A DNA stretch of 64,000 nucleotides, taken from NCBI GenBank assembly GCA_023512835.1, contig CM042087.1:4126021-4190020 (forward strand). Direction: 5' to 3'. Position 1 is the first letter of the stretch. Each line of letters opens with the position of its first letter. Origin of the DNA: Taxillus chinensis. Its lineage: Eukaryota; Streptophyta; Magnoliopsida; Santalales; Loranthaceae. The position numbers and the translations under genes were made by a program. The notes beneath the pieces are model-generated. The model had not been told where the DNA came from and made no database searches. It was given only the letters and a program-made list of their open reading frames with translations. Below are positions 22,130 to 32,509 of the stretch, piece after piece.

Positions 22130-22488
22130 AGCCCGAAAAATAGTAATCTAAAACTAATACTAAAAAAAAATCACGTGTGAACAATACCCGCGTACTGTTC
22201 ACAGGCCCAAGAATATATAAATTTAAAACTAAAATATTTTTTTTAAATAAAATAAAATAAAATAATAATTAATAAATAAATAATAATAAATTCTGACATG
22301 TTTGTTTTTTTGTTTTTTTTGTATTTTGTTTTTTTGTTATTTATTTTTTAAGAAAAAACCAAAATCAGAAAAAAAATAATAATATTTCAAATCTGGGACT
22401 GTTCATGAACAGTACACGTATACTATTCATGAACAGTACCGCCGACAGTTTTTTTTTTTTTTTCCCTCTTCTCTTCTTCTTCTTTAAC

Positions 22489-22496
22489 TATAAATA
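22489..22496 (+). promoter_or_regulatory. TATA box of the 3.1 kb insertion
   Basis: TATAAATA on the plus strand, about 740 bases from the TG end and after a pyrimidine-rich stretch. It supports plus orientation of this LTR-like block, with the tandem arrays lying in its R-U5 part. Confidence 0.6.
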
Positions 22497-22499
22497 CCC

Positions 22500-22790
22500 C
22501 TCATTTTTCATCCCAAGAAAAAAACGAATTTTTCCCCCAAAAAAGCCACTTTCCCTCTTCCTTTCTCTTCATTTTCCTTCCCAAAACCCAAATCAAAAAA
22601 CCTCATATTTCATCCCAAAAGTCCTACGAATTTTTCCAAAAAAAAAGCCTACTCTCTCTTCCTTCCTCTCCACTCTCCTTTCCCAAAACACAAATCAAAA
22701 AACATCATTTTTCATCCCAAAAAAATCCTACGAAAATTCTCAAAAAAAATCATCCTCTCTCATTTTTCAATCTTCAAACAAAAAAAAACC
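22500..22790 (+). repeat. Tandem repeat, about 102 bases, three copies
   Basis: Copies begin with a TCATTTTTCATCCCAA-like phrase at about 22502, 22603 and 22706. Each contains an AAAAAGCC-type run and a pyrimidine-rich half. They produce an open frame rich in Lys, Pro and Ser that I do not regard as a gene. Confidence 0.75.
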
Positions 22791-23499
22791 CAAAAATCAT
22801 TACATATCTCCCTTCCTTTACAGCAATAAATCAAACCCAATTTTCTCCAATCCCTCCCAAGTTCCGATCCGTCTCCGGCATCGATTTCAAGTTCCGGCCA
22901 AGCTCCGACGAGTTCACAGTTTTCCACCGGACTCGGAGTTTCTTTCAACACTACCTACGCCCACAGGATAGCTCAGACGTGGTGTCGCTGTCAAGATCAA
23001 TAAAGTCGGTTCCGCTACCCTTTTATTATTACTTATTTTGTGCTATATTGCTAAATTTTGTTTTTTTTTTTGTTATTTGTGCTTCCTCTTTTCTTTTTTG
23101 TTTAGGCGCTGTAATATTATTTTTATCTCTTTGTATTTTTTTTATTATTTTTTTATTTTCTTTTTCTCTTCTTATTGTATTTTTTACTTTTGTTTTGTTT
23201 ATTTTGTTGTATGTAATTGTAATATGTACAAAGCAAAAAAAAGCAACAAACAAAAAGAGAAAACAAAACAAAAGAGAGACAAAAAAAGAGAGAAGGGATT
23301 GTATTTAGTATTCCGGTACACACACCACACAATTGTTTAATTTTTGGGTTTAGTTATTTTTATTTCTTTGCTATGTTGCTTGTTTTTATTGTTGTAGTAA
23401 AAAAGGTAAAAAAACGTTTTTTTAAAACTCAAATCAATACAAAAATATATGGTTTTATGAGGCATATGTTCCAAAAAAAAGTGTAAAAAATCGATTTTT

Positions 23500-24250
23500 T
23501 TTAATAATATAGTGATATAAATATATTTTTCTTGTTTTATTAGGTATGTTTTCAAAGCAAAAGATGTAAAAAAAATAATTCACATAAATAAAATAAAGTG
23601 ATATAAATGTTTTTTTTGTGTTATTATGTTAGTTTTCCAATATAAAAAAAGCAAAAGATGTAAAAACGTTTTTTTAATTCACATAAATAAAATAAAGTGA
23701 TATAAATGTTTTTTTGTGTTATTATGTTAATTTTCCAATATAAAAAGCAAAAGATGTAAAAACGTTTTTTTAAATTCACATAAATAAAATGAAGTGATAT
23801 AAATGTTTTTTTGTGTTATTATGTTAGTTTTCCAATATAAAAAAAAGGAAAAGATGTAAAAAACGTTTTTTTAATTCACATAAATAGAATAAAGTGATAT
23901 AAATGTTTTTTTGTGTTATTATGTTAGTTTTCCAATATAAAAAAAAGCAAAAGATATAAAAACGTTTTTTTTACTCACATAAATAGAATACAATGATATA
24001 AATGTTTTTTTTTGTGTTATTATGTTAGTTTTCCAATATAAAAAAAAGCAAAAGATGTAAAAACGTTTTTAATTTGCATAAATAGAATAAAGTGATATAA
24101 ATGTTTTTTGTTATTATGTTAAGTTTTCCAATATAAAAAAAACAAAAGATGTAAAAACGTTTTTTAATTCACATAAATAGAATAAAGTGTTATATATATA
24201 TATATATGTGTTAGTTTTCCAATATAAAAAAAACAAACAAATAAAGATGT
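23500..24250 (+). repeat. Tandem array, about 98-base unit, seven to eight copies
   Basis: The phrase GTGATATAAATG recurs at about 23599, 23698, 23794 and 23893, with diverged copies near 23993, 24091 and 24186. Spacing is 95-100 bases. Each unit also has TTATGTTAGTTTTCCAATAT and AAAAGATGTAAAAACG blocks. A diverged first unit begins near 23505. Confidence 0.9.
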
Positions 24251-24867
24251 AAAAAACATTTTTTTAAATAGAAAATAATGGTGATAAGTATAGCATTCTT
24301 AGATTTATTAAGTACGTTTTTCAATACCAAAAATAAAACAAAAATAATAAAAATAACCAAAAGGCTTAGTTAAAAAAAACAAAAGCAAAAAAAAGTGTTT
24401 TCAAACCAAATACCAAAAGATTTCCTGTTCCATTTAAAAAAAAACAAAAAAAAAAACAAAACAAAACAAAACAAAAGAAAAACAAAAAAACAAAACATTT
24501 AGGATTTCCTTTAGAAATATATGGTAAAACAATTTTAACCGTAACTTTAACAAATAACTTAGTAAAATAAAAGCATAGACTTTCTAGGAAAACTATAGTT
24601 CCTTGACCCAATTACAACAGTAAAAATAAATAAAAACCTCCTCCTCTGAAAATAGATACCGAAAGGGCGCTGTAGGGGTGCTAATCCTTCCCTACACGTA
24701 ACCAACTCCCGAACCCTTCTCTGATAACGCAGACCACACCTTAAACTACTCAAAGTAGAGGGTATCCAACTGTACCCCAAAAACAGTTGGTGGCGACTCT
24801 AAATTTCTCACCATTGGTTTAGTTTGTGCCCACCCCAAAAGGGCCCAGACGAAAACCAGTGATGACA

Positions 24868-25834
24868 AGGAGCCTCTTCTGAATCCTTTTCTGCTTTTTC
24901 GCAGGAATCGCTTGTAGGATTTGACAAGAAAAGCTATTTCCTCTTCAACGTCAGAGTCAGAATTCTCAGACTCTTCAGTATCATCATTCCTCAGTATGCT
25001 AAGACATTCCGTAGCTTGGAAAGCTACTCCCTTTTCTTTCCGAGCTATTTTCTCGTCTCGGTCAAAGTATTTGAACCTGACCTCGTGAGTCTGTAGCTCT
25101 CTGTATAGTTCTTCAAGGGGAACATATTGCCAGTTCTTGTCAGATTGCATCTGGAGTTGCTTGGAGTAGTAGCGATCTGGCAAGGAGCGAAAAAACTTGT
25201 CACTAATTTGAGATTGAGAATAATGCTCATTGACAGTTTTTAGCTCAAGGATGAGCTTGCCGAATCTCCGATAGATGCTCTCGTGAGATTTGCCAGGTTT
25301 GTGATCGAAACTCTCAAACTTCTGTCTGAGAGTATAGATAACATTCTGCATTTGGGACTGACTTCCCCCATAGAGGATTGTCAGTTTATCCCAGATAGCT
25401 TTCGCTGTTGTGCAGCCTTAGACGTCCGTGAAAGCTTCAGAGTCCAAAGACGATGTAACATATGCCAGAGCCTTTTCGTTAGCGCACTACCAGGCTCTTT
25501 CATCATTGGTGAGTTCAGCATCAGTCTTTGGTCTTCTAACTCCATGTTCTCTGATTGTCATCGGAGTGGGTATCGCCTGATAAAGACACGGCCATATGAG
25601 ATGATCATGGCAAACCATGAACATCCTCATGCGAGCTTTCCACTGGGAGAAAAGCTCAGGTGTGAACTTTGGCGGCTTTGTCAGAGTGAAACTAGAACTC
25701 TGTGGTTGTGAAGCAGCGGCAACAGCAGGTTGAGGTGGATCGACATTTTCACTGCTGCTACGATTGGGGAGGGGCTCTTGTGCACCTCCGGAGTTAAGGC
25801 GAGTGTTAAATAGCATACTACTTTGTTCGGCCAT
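24868..25834 (-). pseudogene. Sirevirus A Gag, N-terminal part
   Basis: Gag begins at the ATG at 25834 (MAEQSSMLFNTRLNSGGAQ). The capsid-like core follows (KPPKFTPELFSQWKARMRMFM, MTIREHGVRRPKTDAELTNDERAW). After a stop or frameshift near 25487 it continues (IWDKLTILYGGSQSQMQNVI, IYRRFGKLILELKTVNEHY, FFRSLPDRYYSKQLQMQSDKNWQ, KEKGVAFQATE). It ends at the AGGAG target site, where the 3.1 kb element entered. The continuation is at 21751. Gag assembles the virus-like particle. Confidence 0.9.
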
Positions 25835-25881
25835 TGATGAGAGAGTAGGAGTGGGATCTCTACTTTGAACAGATAGAACTT

Positions 25882-25893
25882 GCTCTGATACCA
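25882..25893 (-). promoter_or_regulatory. Primer binding site of Sirevirus A
   Basis: The minus strand reads TGGTATCAGAGC, two bases after the LTR end at 25896. tRNA-iMet type. Confidence 0.93.
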
Positions 25894-25895
25894 CT

Positions 25896-27329
25896 TGTTG
25901 GTCCCTTGGAGCCTAGAGGGGGGGGGGGGGGTGAATAGGCTCTTATCGAAACTCTTTTCTCACTCTTTGGCACAACACTTATCTGGTTAAGAGATAGAAT
26001 CAATGCAGAAGATAACCAGATAATGAAAGTATTTTGTTTTATTATTAGTATGATAAGTACAACAAAATGGAAGCAGACTAAAGCTTGAAAGCTTTTAGAC
26101 CTACTTGACAACTCTTTAACACTCTGTCTACAAGTACTCACACGCTAGCCTCTATGATCTCAATGAGCTTTGGTACATACTCAAAAAAGCTATATCATGC
26201 TCACTTACCAACTCACTTATAAAGTGTACAAGTGTTGCTATTTATAGAGACATCCACAAGAGACAACCTTGGAACTTGTTGTTCGGGACATTGTGCACAT
26301 TTACTGTCTCTCAGAAATCTCTCTGCCTCAATTGCTACGGATGTGGTCTTCAAGATCTTGGGTTTGCAACGCATAAAAGTCTTTGTAAGTTCCCAAGTGT
26401 AGTTAAAGTTGTGTTCACATATCTGCATGATCCACGTGTAAGATGCTTTACGTTCTCAACAAGTTTGTTTTACATCGGGAAGCAGCGAGTTGGTGACTTT
26501 GAATATAAAGAGATAAGTTGAAGTAGCATCTTCTTGAATCCGGTGTGAGGTTCCTTACTCCGTGTTAAACTAAGCTCGGATCCTTACTCCGTAATACTGA
26601 TTGCGTACTCCGTATCAATTTGGTACTAGAATCCTTATTCAGTGTAAGCACTTCCTTACTCCGTATGAAAAAGAAGGTCGGAGTGCTTACTCCACATCAA
26701 CGCTTCCTTACTCCGTATCTAGTTTCCTTACTCCGCATGAGTTAAAGGAACATATGACTTACTCTATATCAGCACATCCTTACTCCGCATGAGTGAGTGG
26801 TTTGGATTCCTTACTCCGCATCTAGTTTTCTTACTTCGTGTGAATAAAGACTCAAGTCCTTAGTTCGTAGAAGTACTTCCTTACTCCGCATGTATGGAAG
26901 ACTCGGATTCCTTACTCCATGTCTTCTTTACTTTAGTCCGTTTGAGTGGAAGACTTAACTTTTTAACTCCATGACGACTCCCTTACTCCGTGCGACTTTG
27001 TAGACTAAGATTCTTACTCCGCATCTATTTGACTTAGTCCATTTAAAGTATTAGGTGCAGATTCCTTAGTCCGTAGCTTTTATGTTCTTAGTCCGCACGA
27101 ATGATCCTTATTCCATATGAAGTAAAGACTTGGTTATTTACCAAGTATTTGACGACACTTATTCTCACGTGGATCAGGATTATGTATCCTGTCCTTAGCT
27201 TTGCTTTCATGAGTGTACATCCAGATTAAGATCATATCTTCTGCAATGACTTAAGACAAAACAACAAAGGACTCAAATCAAGTTACATAGGGCTTTATCA
27301 GCATTATCCATTTCTGGCTTGATCCAGCA
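25896..27329 (-). repeat. Sirevirus A 5' LTR
   Basis: A 1434-base LTR starting TGCTGGATCAAG at 27329 (one change from TGTTGG) and ending CCAACA at 25896. It holds the same U3 repeat array as its partner, a TATA box at 26238-26247 and a run of 14 Gs (plus strand) near its end. The next base to the right already belongs to another, truncated LTR. Confidence 0.92.
26238..26247 (-). promoter_or_regulatory. TATA box of Sirevirus A 5' LTR
   Basis: CTATAAATAG on the minus strand, at the same position as in the partner LTR (11337-11346). This copy would drive transcription of Sirevirus A. Confidence 0.65.
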
Positions 27330-28562
27330 GATAAGTACAACAAAATGGAAGCAGATTAAAGCTTAAGGAGCATTTAGATGTACTAATAATTCTCTAACAC
27401 TCTGTTTACAATGCACTCTTTTTCATTTACTCATCCTCTTCTACGATATACAAGGTTTACATAATATATATAGCACATCCTTGAGAGACAATCTTAGAAC
27501 TTGATGTTCCGGACTATGTGCACAATTACTGTTCCTTGGAATCCTCTCTATCTGAAGTGTTGCGGATGTGGAGCTCAATGTCTTGGGTTTGCAAAACACA
27601 AATGCGTTTGTGAGTTCCCAAGTTCAGTCTAAGTTATGTCCACATATCCGGATGATCCACGTGTAAAATGATTTAGGTTCTCAATGAGTTTGTCTTACAT
27701 TGGGAAGCAGCGAGCCGGTCACTTTGAATACGAAGAGATAAGTTGAAGCAGCATCATCTTAAATCCGGTGTAAGGTTCCTTATTCCGTGTTAAACTGAGC
27801 TCGGATCCTTACTCCGTAGCAATGATTGCTTACTCCGTATCAATTTAGAACTAGAATCTTTATTTCGAGTACGCGCTTCCTTACTCCGTATGAATGAGAA
27901 GGTCGGAGTGTTTACTCCGCATCAGCGCTTCCTTACTCTGCATCTTGTTTCCTTACTCCGCATGAGTTAAAGGAACGGATGGCTTACTTCGTATCAGCAC
28001 ATCCTTAATCCGCGAGAGTAACAGGTTTGGATTCCTTACTTCGTAACAAATTTCCTTACTCCGTGCGAAATAAAGACTCGGGGGTCCTTATTCCGCATAA
28101 GTCATTCCTTACTCCGCATGTATAGAATGCTTCGAATTTCTTACTCTATGATTCTTTTCCTTAGTCCGCTTGAGTGGAAGACTTAGCCTTTTTACTCCGT
28201 GATAACTGTGACTTTCTCCGTGCAACTTATAGACTAGGATTCTTACTCCGCATCTATTGACTTAGTTCATTTTAAAGTATTAGGCGCATACTCCTTCGTC
28301 CATAGCTTTTAACTCATTAGTCTGCACATATGATCCTTATTCCGTATGAAGTGAAGACTTGGTTATGTACCAAGTTTTTGACGACGCACACTCTCATCCA
28401 GATCAGGATTATGTATCCCGTCCTTAGCTTTCTCTTTCACGAGTGTAGGTTCGGATTACGTTCATATCTTCTGCAATAACTTAAAAATGAAACAACAAAA
28501 GTCTCAGATCAAATTACATTGGGTTTTATTTGCATCATCCAAATTCTGGGCTTGATCCAACA
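27330..28562 (-). repeat. Truncated Sirevirus LTR, minus orientation
   Basis: It starts TGTTGGATCAAG at 28562 and follows the LTR through the U3 repeat array and TATA region. It breaks off at 27330, about 150 bases before the expected LTR end. It abuts the complete LTR of Sirevirus A with no spacer. It has diverged more than the Sirevirus A pair. Confidence 0.88.
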
Positions 28563-29090
28563 CACGTGGATCATACAGATATGTGGACATAACTTTAATT
28601 GCACTTGGAATCATGGAAAGTAATTCAAAGTTTAAAGACCCAAGATCTTGAGCTCCACATCCGCAATTGAGGCAGAGAGATTACCGAGGAACAGTCAATG
28701 CTACACGCTGCTCGGAAGAACAAGTTCCAACGATGTTTTCAAACGGATGGCTATATATATTAACACTTGTGTACTTTCATACATACGCGTGAAAGTGTGA
28801 ATGCATATGCGCGTACATGTACAAGAGCTTATAGAGATTATATTGGCTAGTGTGAGAGTAATTGTAAATAAAGTGTATGAGAGTTTACAGTAGATCGAAA
28901 AACTTCATTAACTTTAATCTACTACTATTTTGTTGTAATTATCTCCTGATAATAAAAGAAAATACTTTCACTATCTGGTTATCTTCCACACTGATATTAT
29001 CGTTTAACCAGATAAGTGTTGTGCCAGAGACGAGCGAAGAGTTTTCAATTAGAGCCTATTCACCCCACTCTAAGCTCCTAGGGACCAACA
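28563..29090 (+). repeat. Truncated Sirevirus LTR, plus orientation
   Basis: The right-hand half of a Sirevirus LTR in plus orientation. It begins in the middle of the LTR (CACGTGGATCAT), runs through a TATATATA element near 28753 and the ACTATCTGGTTATCTTCC block, and ends GGGACCAACA at 29090. It touches the minus LTR at 28562, so the two lie in inverted orientation. Confidence 0.85.
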
Positions 29091-30171
29091 AAATCTAATT
29101 AAATTTAGGAAAATTTGGCCAGTTAGTATCTCAATGTTTGAAATTTTAACAAAATTTGTAGCTAAGATACAAATTTCGAATACAATTTATGATCAATATC
29201 ACCTCATTTCGATTTTGAGATCTATATTTTGCTTACAAACTTTATTAAAATTTTAAACTTTGAGGCACCAGCTAGCCAAATATAATTAAATTTAGCCAAA
29301 TTTAGCTAGTCAGTATCTTGAAGTTTGAAATTTTAACATAATTTGTAGCCAAAATACAGATTTCGAGTACAATTTGTGCTCAATATCACCCCATATAAAT
29401 AAATTTATTGAAACTTTTAGCTAATCCACCACTAATGCTCTAAAAACCACTTACTTTTACATCTTGGTAAAAATGAATTGAGGTCATTTTGGGACTTGCA
29501 AATTTCCTAATTATTAGTCATTACCTTAGATCATTAGTAGTTGAATAGCTAAGAGTGTGCTTATTATATTGATATTATTTTTGAAAAAGATGATTATTTT
29601 TAAAAACAACAAGTCTGATTTAATTTAAAACTATTTAATTTTAAAAATCAGTTTTCAAAACAAATGGATCACATAGTTGTTTTTAAAAAAACATTTTCAT
29701 TTTTTTCGTTGTAAAATCTAAACTCAATCCTTTCGAAATATCAAAATAAATTTTTTTTCTATTTTATTACTTGAGCCCACTCAAAATTTTTTTTTTTTCA
29801 ATTTTTTTGAACTCATTTTAAAAAATGCATACTTTTTTGAAACATATTCTCTCTCCTACCAAATAAAAATTATTTTCAAATTATAATTCAATACAAACTC
29901 CAACAGAATATAGAAACCAAAACTTGTACCATACAAGTCTTAAATGCATGTTTCAATAAATCTGTCTATATGGAGTAATAATCGCCACAAATTATACTCA
30001 AATTCTATATATTAGCTACAAACTTTGTTAAAATTTCAAACTTCGAGTTATCAGCTAGCCAAATATAATCATATTTAGCCAAATTTGACTAGCAAGTGCC
30101 TCAAAGTTTGGAATTTTAACAAAGTTCTTAATAAAACACAAATTTTGAGTTTAATTTTTGACTAATATTGC
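29091..30171. repeat. AT-rich DNA with a palindromic repeat family
   Basis: No gene is seen. A partial copy (about 29097-29212), a full palindrome (about 29213-29365) and another palindrome (about 30003-30140) share the same sequence. Arms of roughly 50-65 bases are about 80 percent complementary around a centre containing CAGCTAGCCAAAT. This resembles a foldback or MITE-like family. Between 29400 and 30000 I see only AT-rich sequence with long A and T runs. Confidence 0.6.
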
Positions 30172-31727
30172 TATTATGCCCCCGAATTCTGAGGAACCCG
30201 GAACTAAGAATGTGACTTTCCCTTGCCCACACAGTCGCACCCGAAGGATCAAGAGTTGGTGACAAGCACCAATAGAGACTACGCCGCGGGTGCTATTTCA
30301 ATCATGCAAATTTATACAATCATACATCAAGGGTAATTCTATAGTATCTTATACATCATTATGCATACAATATGTCAAGTAGTTATACATACATTACATC
30401 ACAAAAAGTGAGAAAAAATAACTGTCCACGAACCATGTCCAGGACATAACACAAAATCAATACATAATACAATATTGTATCATACATCAAAGTAGTGAGC
30501 ACATCCACTTGGAAGAAAGTCTTCTACTATTCTCAGTTCACACCTGAAAGGAATAAATAACAAAGTAGGGGTGTGCTACAAGCTCAGCGGTGACCCCATA
30601 ATGCCACATCACTCTACTATGCAAAACAGATAAGTCTATACTACAAGCTTAGTGTACTCATGTGTTGTGTATTGTGCATAATCATTAGAACTCAGCCTGT
30701 AAACCACATTAGGACCCAACCTACCCACAACAGGAGTCAGCTTGTGCACAATCCCCATGAGGATACTTAGCTCAGGGCACTTAGCCCTAACACCATGAGC
30801 TCAACAGCTCAACCCAAGCCTCTGCCTGTCTCACAACAACCAAACAGCTGCCTCACCCAACAGAGTACAATATCAACTCACCAAGAGCCCATATGAGGCA
30901 TCAGCCTGCTACACATAACTCAAGGGTCACACCCACTCAAGGGTACCCATGTTCAGGGGGCCATAGCTAACTGCCAACACAAGCTCAACTACTAAATATA
31001 CCAGTTCAAACATTGAATATCAGCGAAACAACCATTTTCCAAGCCTCTGAAAATTATGAGGAGCTAGACCTAGAACCATGTTCACATCATATAATGTTGT
31101 ATGCCAAGCAAACACTAATATCTAGTACCCTTAAAAAGGTGTGGGTTATAAAGCTTTTGGACCACTAGCAACTGTATAAGAACAAAACTACCGAATTGCT
31201 CGAGCCCTATGCTCGACGCTAGACGCTCGATGTTCCTGCTAGACACTCGACACTACTAGACTTGAGCAACACATAAATCCTCTGCTTGAGGCACATTATT
31301 CGAGGCACCCTGCTCCACGTTCAGCTTGAGCTTGCTCGACGCTTTAATATGCTCGAAGCTCCTTGCTCAAAGCACCCCGCTCGATGCTCTGCTCGAGGCT
31401 AGCTCAACTCTTGGGCCTTGAGCTATGTCGAGTAGTTCTCTAAACGCAATCTGTCAACTACGTTCATCATGGTTTCGTCTCGTAACCCAGTTATACAAGT
31501 TAAATCTCCATTTCTCCATTTCTAAGCATGCAAACACCCATGAAATGATCTTTTAACTACTTAGAAAAGTTATCAGCAAGATCTAACACAAACTTTACAT
31601 TATTTCATCAATTTCTAAGCAATCCCCAAGTCACCTAGAATTCACTATGATTTTCATAAAATTCTCTCTTATATGCATGCTTTATCCCATAGAACAACAA
31701 GCAAGGAGTGGAGAATCAAGAGAACTG
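30172..31727 (-). repeat. Gypsy-type LTR-like remnant
   Basis: No gene. The left end resembles the end of the chromovirus LTR at 4694: a C-rich ATGCCCCCGAATTCTGAGG phrase parallels CACGCCCCGGATTTCCAACC, then GGAA, TGTGACTTTCCCTT. A GGGGTG..CTACAAGCTCAG phrase near 30570 parallels GGGGTGAGCAACCACAACTCAG near 5015. This suggests a related gypsy LTR in minus orientation, possibly solo. Its right boundary and target duplication are not defined. Confidence 0.4.
31195..31430. repeat. Degenerate CTCGA-rich short repeat
   Basis: Around twenty occurrences of CTCGA, CTCGAC, GCTCGATGCT or CTTGAG-type words at irregular 10-15 base spacing. It is bounded by ordinary sequence on both sides and lies inside the LTR-like remnant. 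Confidence 0.7.
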
Positions 31728-32509
31728 TTGGATCGTTGAGTTGACTAAGATAGATTATAGCTTAGGTAAAACCTTTAGAACCTTTAGAGCTAATAGTGTT
31801 TAAGACTATTAAGCATTGAATCTATCGATACTTTTATCGAATTTATATTGTCATCATACAAGTTATTCAAAGATACATTTGAAATCTTATCTGCCTGAGG
31901 ATAGTACAATGCTTACTAGGCTTTGATAGTTTACTCGAGCATGCTGAAGAGTTTCGAAGAGACTAAGAACATAACATGAGGTCATTGAGACTTCTCATCG
32001 AGAGTATTGATCTGAACAATAGATTTCGAGAACTTACTCGAAGACAATTTAAAAGATGTTCTACTTCGTAAGAGTTATCGAGGGTTAACAAATTTAATGC
32101 TGAGAGACTCGAAGCAAAGTTTACTATCAGACTTCAAGACTCATTGACTAATTTCTTCATGACTATATGTTCGATACAAGATTCGATGAACACATTTGAA
32201 GAACATTCTAGTTGTCCAAGAAAACATGTTCAATGAAGACGTTCGAAGAAGAGATCTGAAACACTAGATTTTGCATGTTAAACTATGCACCGTCATTGTT
32301 TAAGCTGCCTTTGAAGATCAAGAATAAGGAAAGATTTGAGATGATATGAGAAGATTTACTTCTATGTTTTACAAATATCTTTCTTGTTTTAGCTAATAGG
32401 CTTTTGTGTATAAATAGATGAGAGGGTGAGTTATTAAAATGGGAGACATTATTGAGAGTTGTTCAAGAGATTATGTTATACATTGTTTTAGCTAAAGTTG
32501 AAGATCAAG
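31728..32509 (+). repeat. Possible truncated copia-type LTR
   Basis: It begins TGTTGGATCGTTGAG and contains a plausible TATA box (TGTATAAATAGA near 32407-32418). It is cut by the start of Sirevirus B at 32510. No gene is seen. The LTR reading rests only on the start and the promoter-like element. Confidence 0.35.

Larger units (their letters stand above)
21752..24867 (+). mobile_element. 3.1 kb TG...CA insertion in gag, probable Tat/Ogre-like LTR
   Basis: The block starts TGTCGGACCC and ends TGATGACA, and is flanked by the 5-base duplication AGGAG (21747-21751 and 24868-24872). Removing it with one AGGAG restores the Sirevirus gag frame, so both ends are exact. Inside are a TATA box (22489-22496), hairpins, two tandem arrays and no retroviral gene. 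Near its right end it has GTTACGTGTAGGGAAGG-type sequence (minus strand) and TGGCGACTCT (24792-24801), which I associate with Tat/Ogre elements. TGGCGACTCT resembles a PBS, so the right 80 bases could be internal sequence. The TG/CA ends and target duplication instead favour a solo LTR. The family call is less certain than the insertion itself. Confidence 0.8.
10999..27329 (-). mobile_element. Sirevirus A (Ty1/copia), full-length but decayed
   Basis: A minus-strand element with a 5' LTR (25896-27329), PBS, gag, pol, env-like gene, polypurine tract and 3' LTR (10999-12430). It spans 16.3 kb, of which 3.1 kb is a later insertion in gag. The two LTRs differ by several percent by eye, so this is an old copy. 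No target duplication is visible because both flanks are other Sirevirus pieces: a PBS and internal region at left, and a truncated LTR at right. Presence of an env-like ORF after pol and two zinc knuckles in Gag identifies the Sirevirus group. Confidence 0.9.

Noticed and set aside
22405..22971. 188-codon plus-strand frame as a host or element gene
   Set aside because: It is Lys/Pro/Ser/Phe low complexity produced by the 102-base tandem repeat and homopolymers, lies in the leader of an LTR-like block and has no domain.
22979..23555. Several long frames rich in Phe, Leu, Tyr and Lys as membrane proteins
   Set aside because: They are translations of T-rich and A-rich runs on both strands, overlap each other and have no start context or family.
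27329..27330. Target duplication around Sirevirus A
   Set aside because: Bases left of 10999 (a PBS and spacer) and right of 27329 (GATAA of a truncated LTR) do not match, so the element is not a simple insertion.
31728..32509. A complete copia LTR
   Set aside because: Only the TGTTGG start and a TATA-like box support it; no end, PBS or partner is seen, so it is listed at low confidence only.
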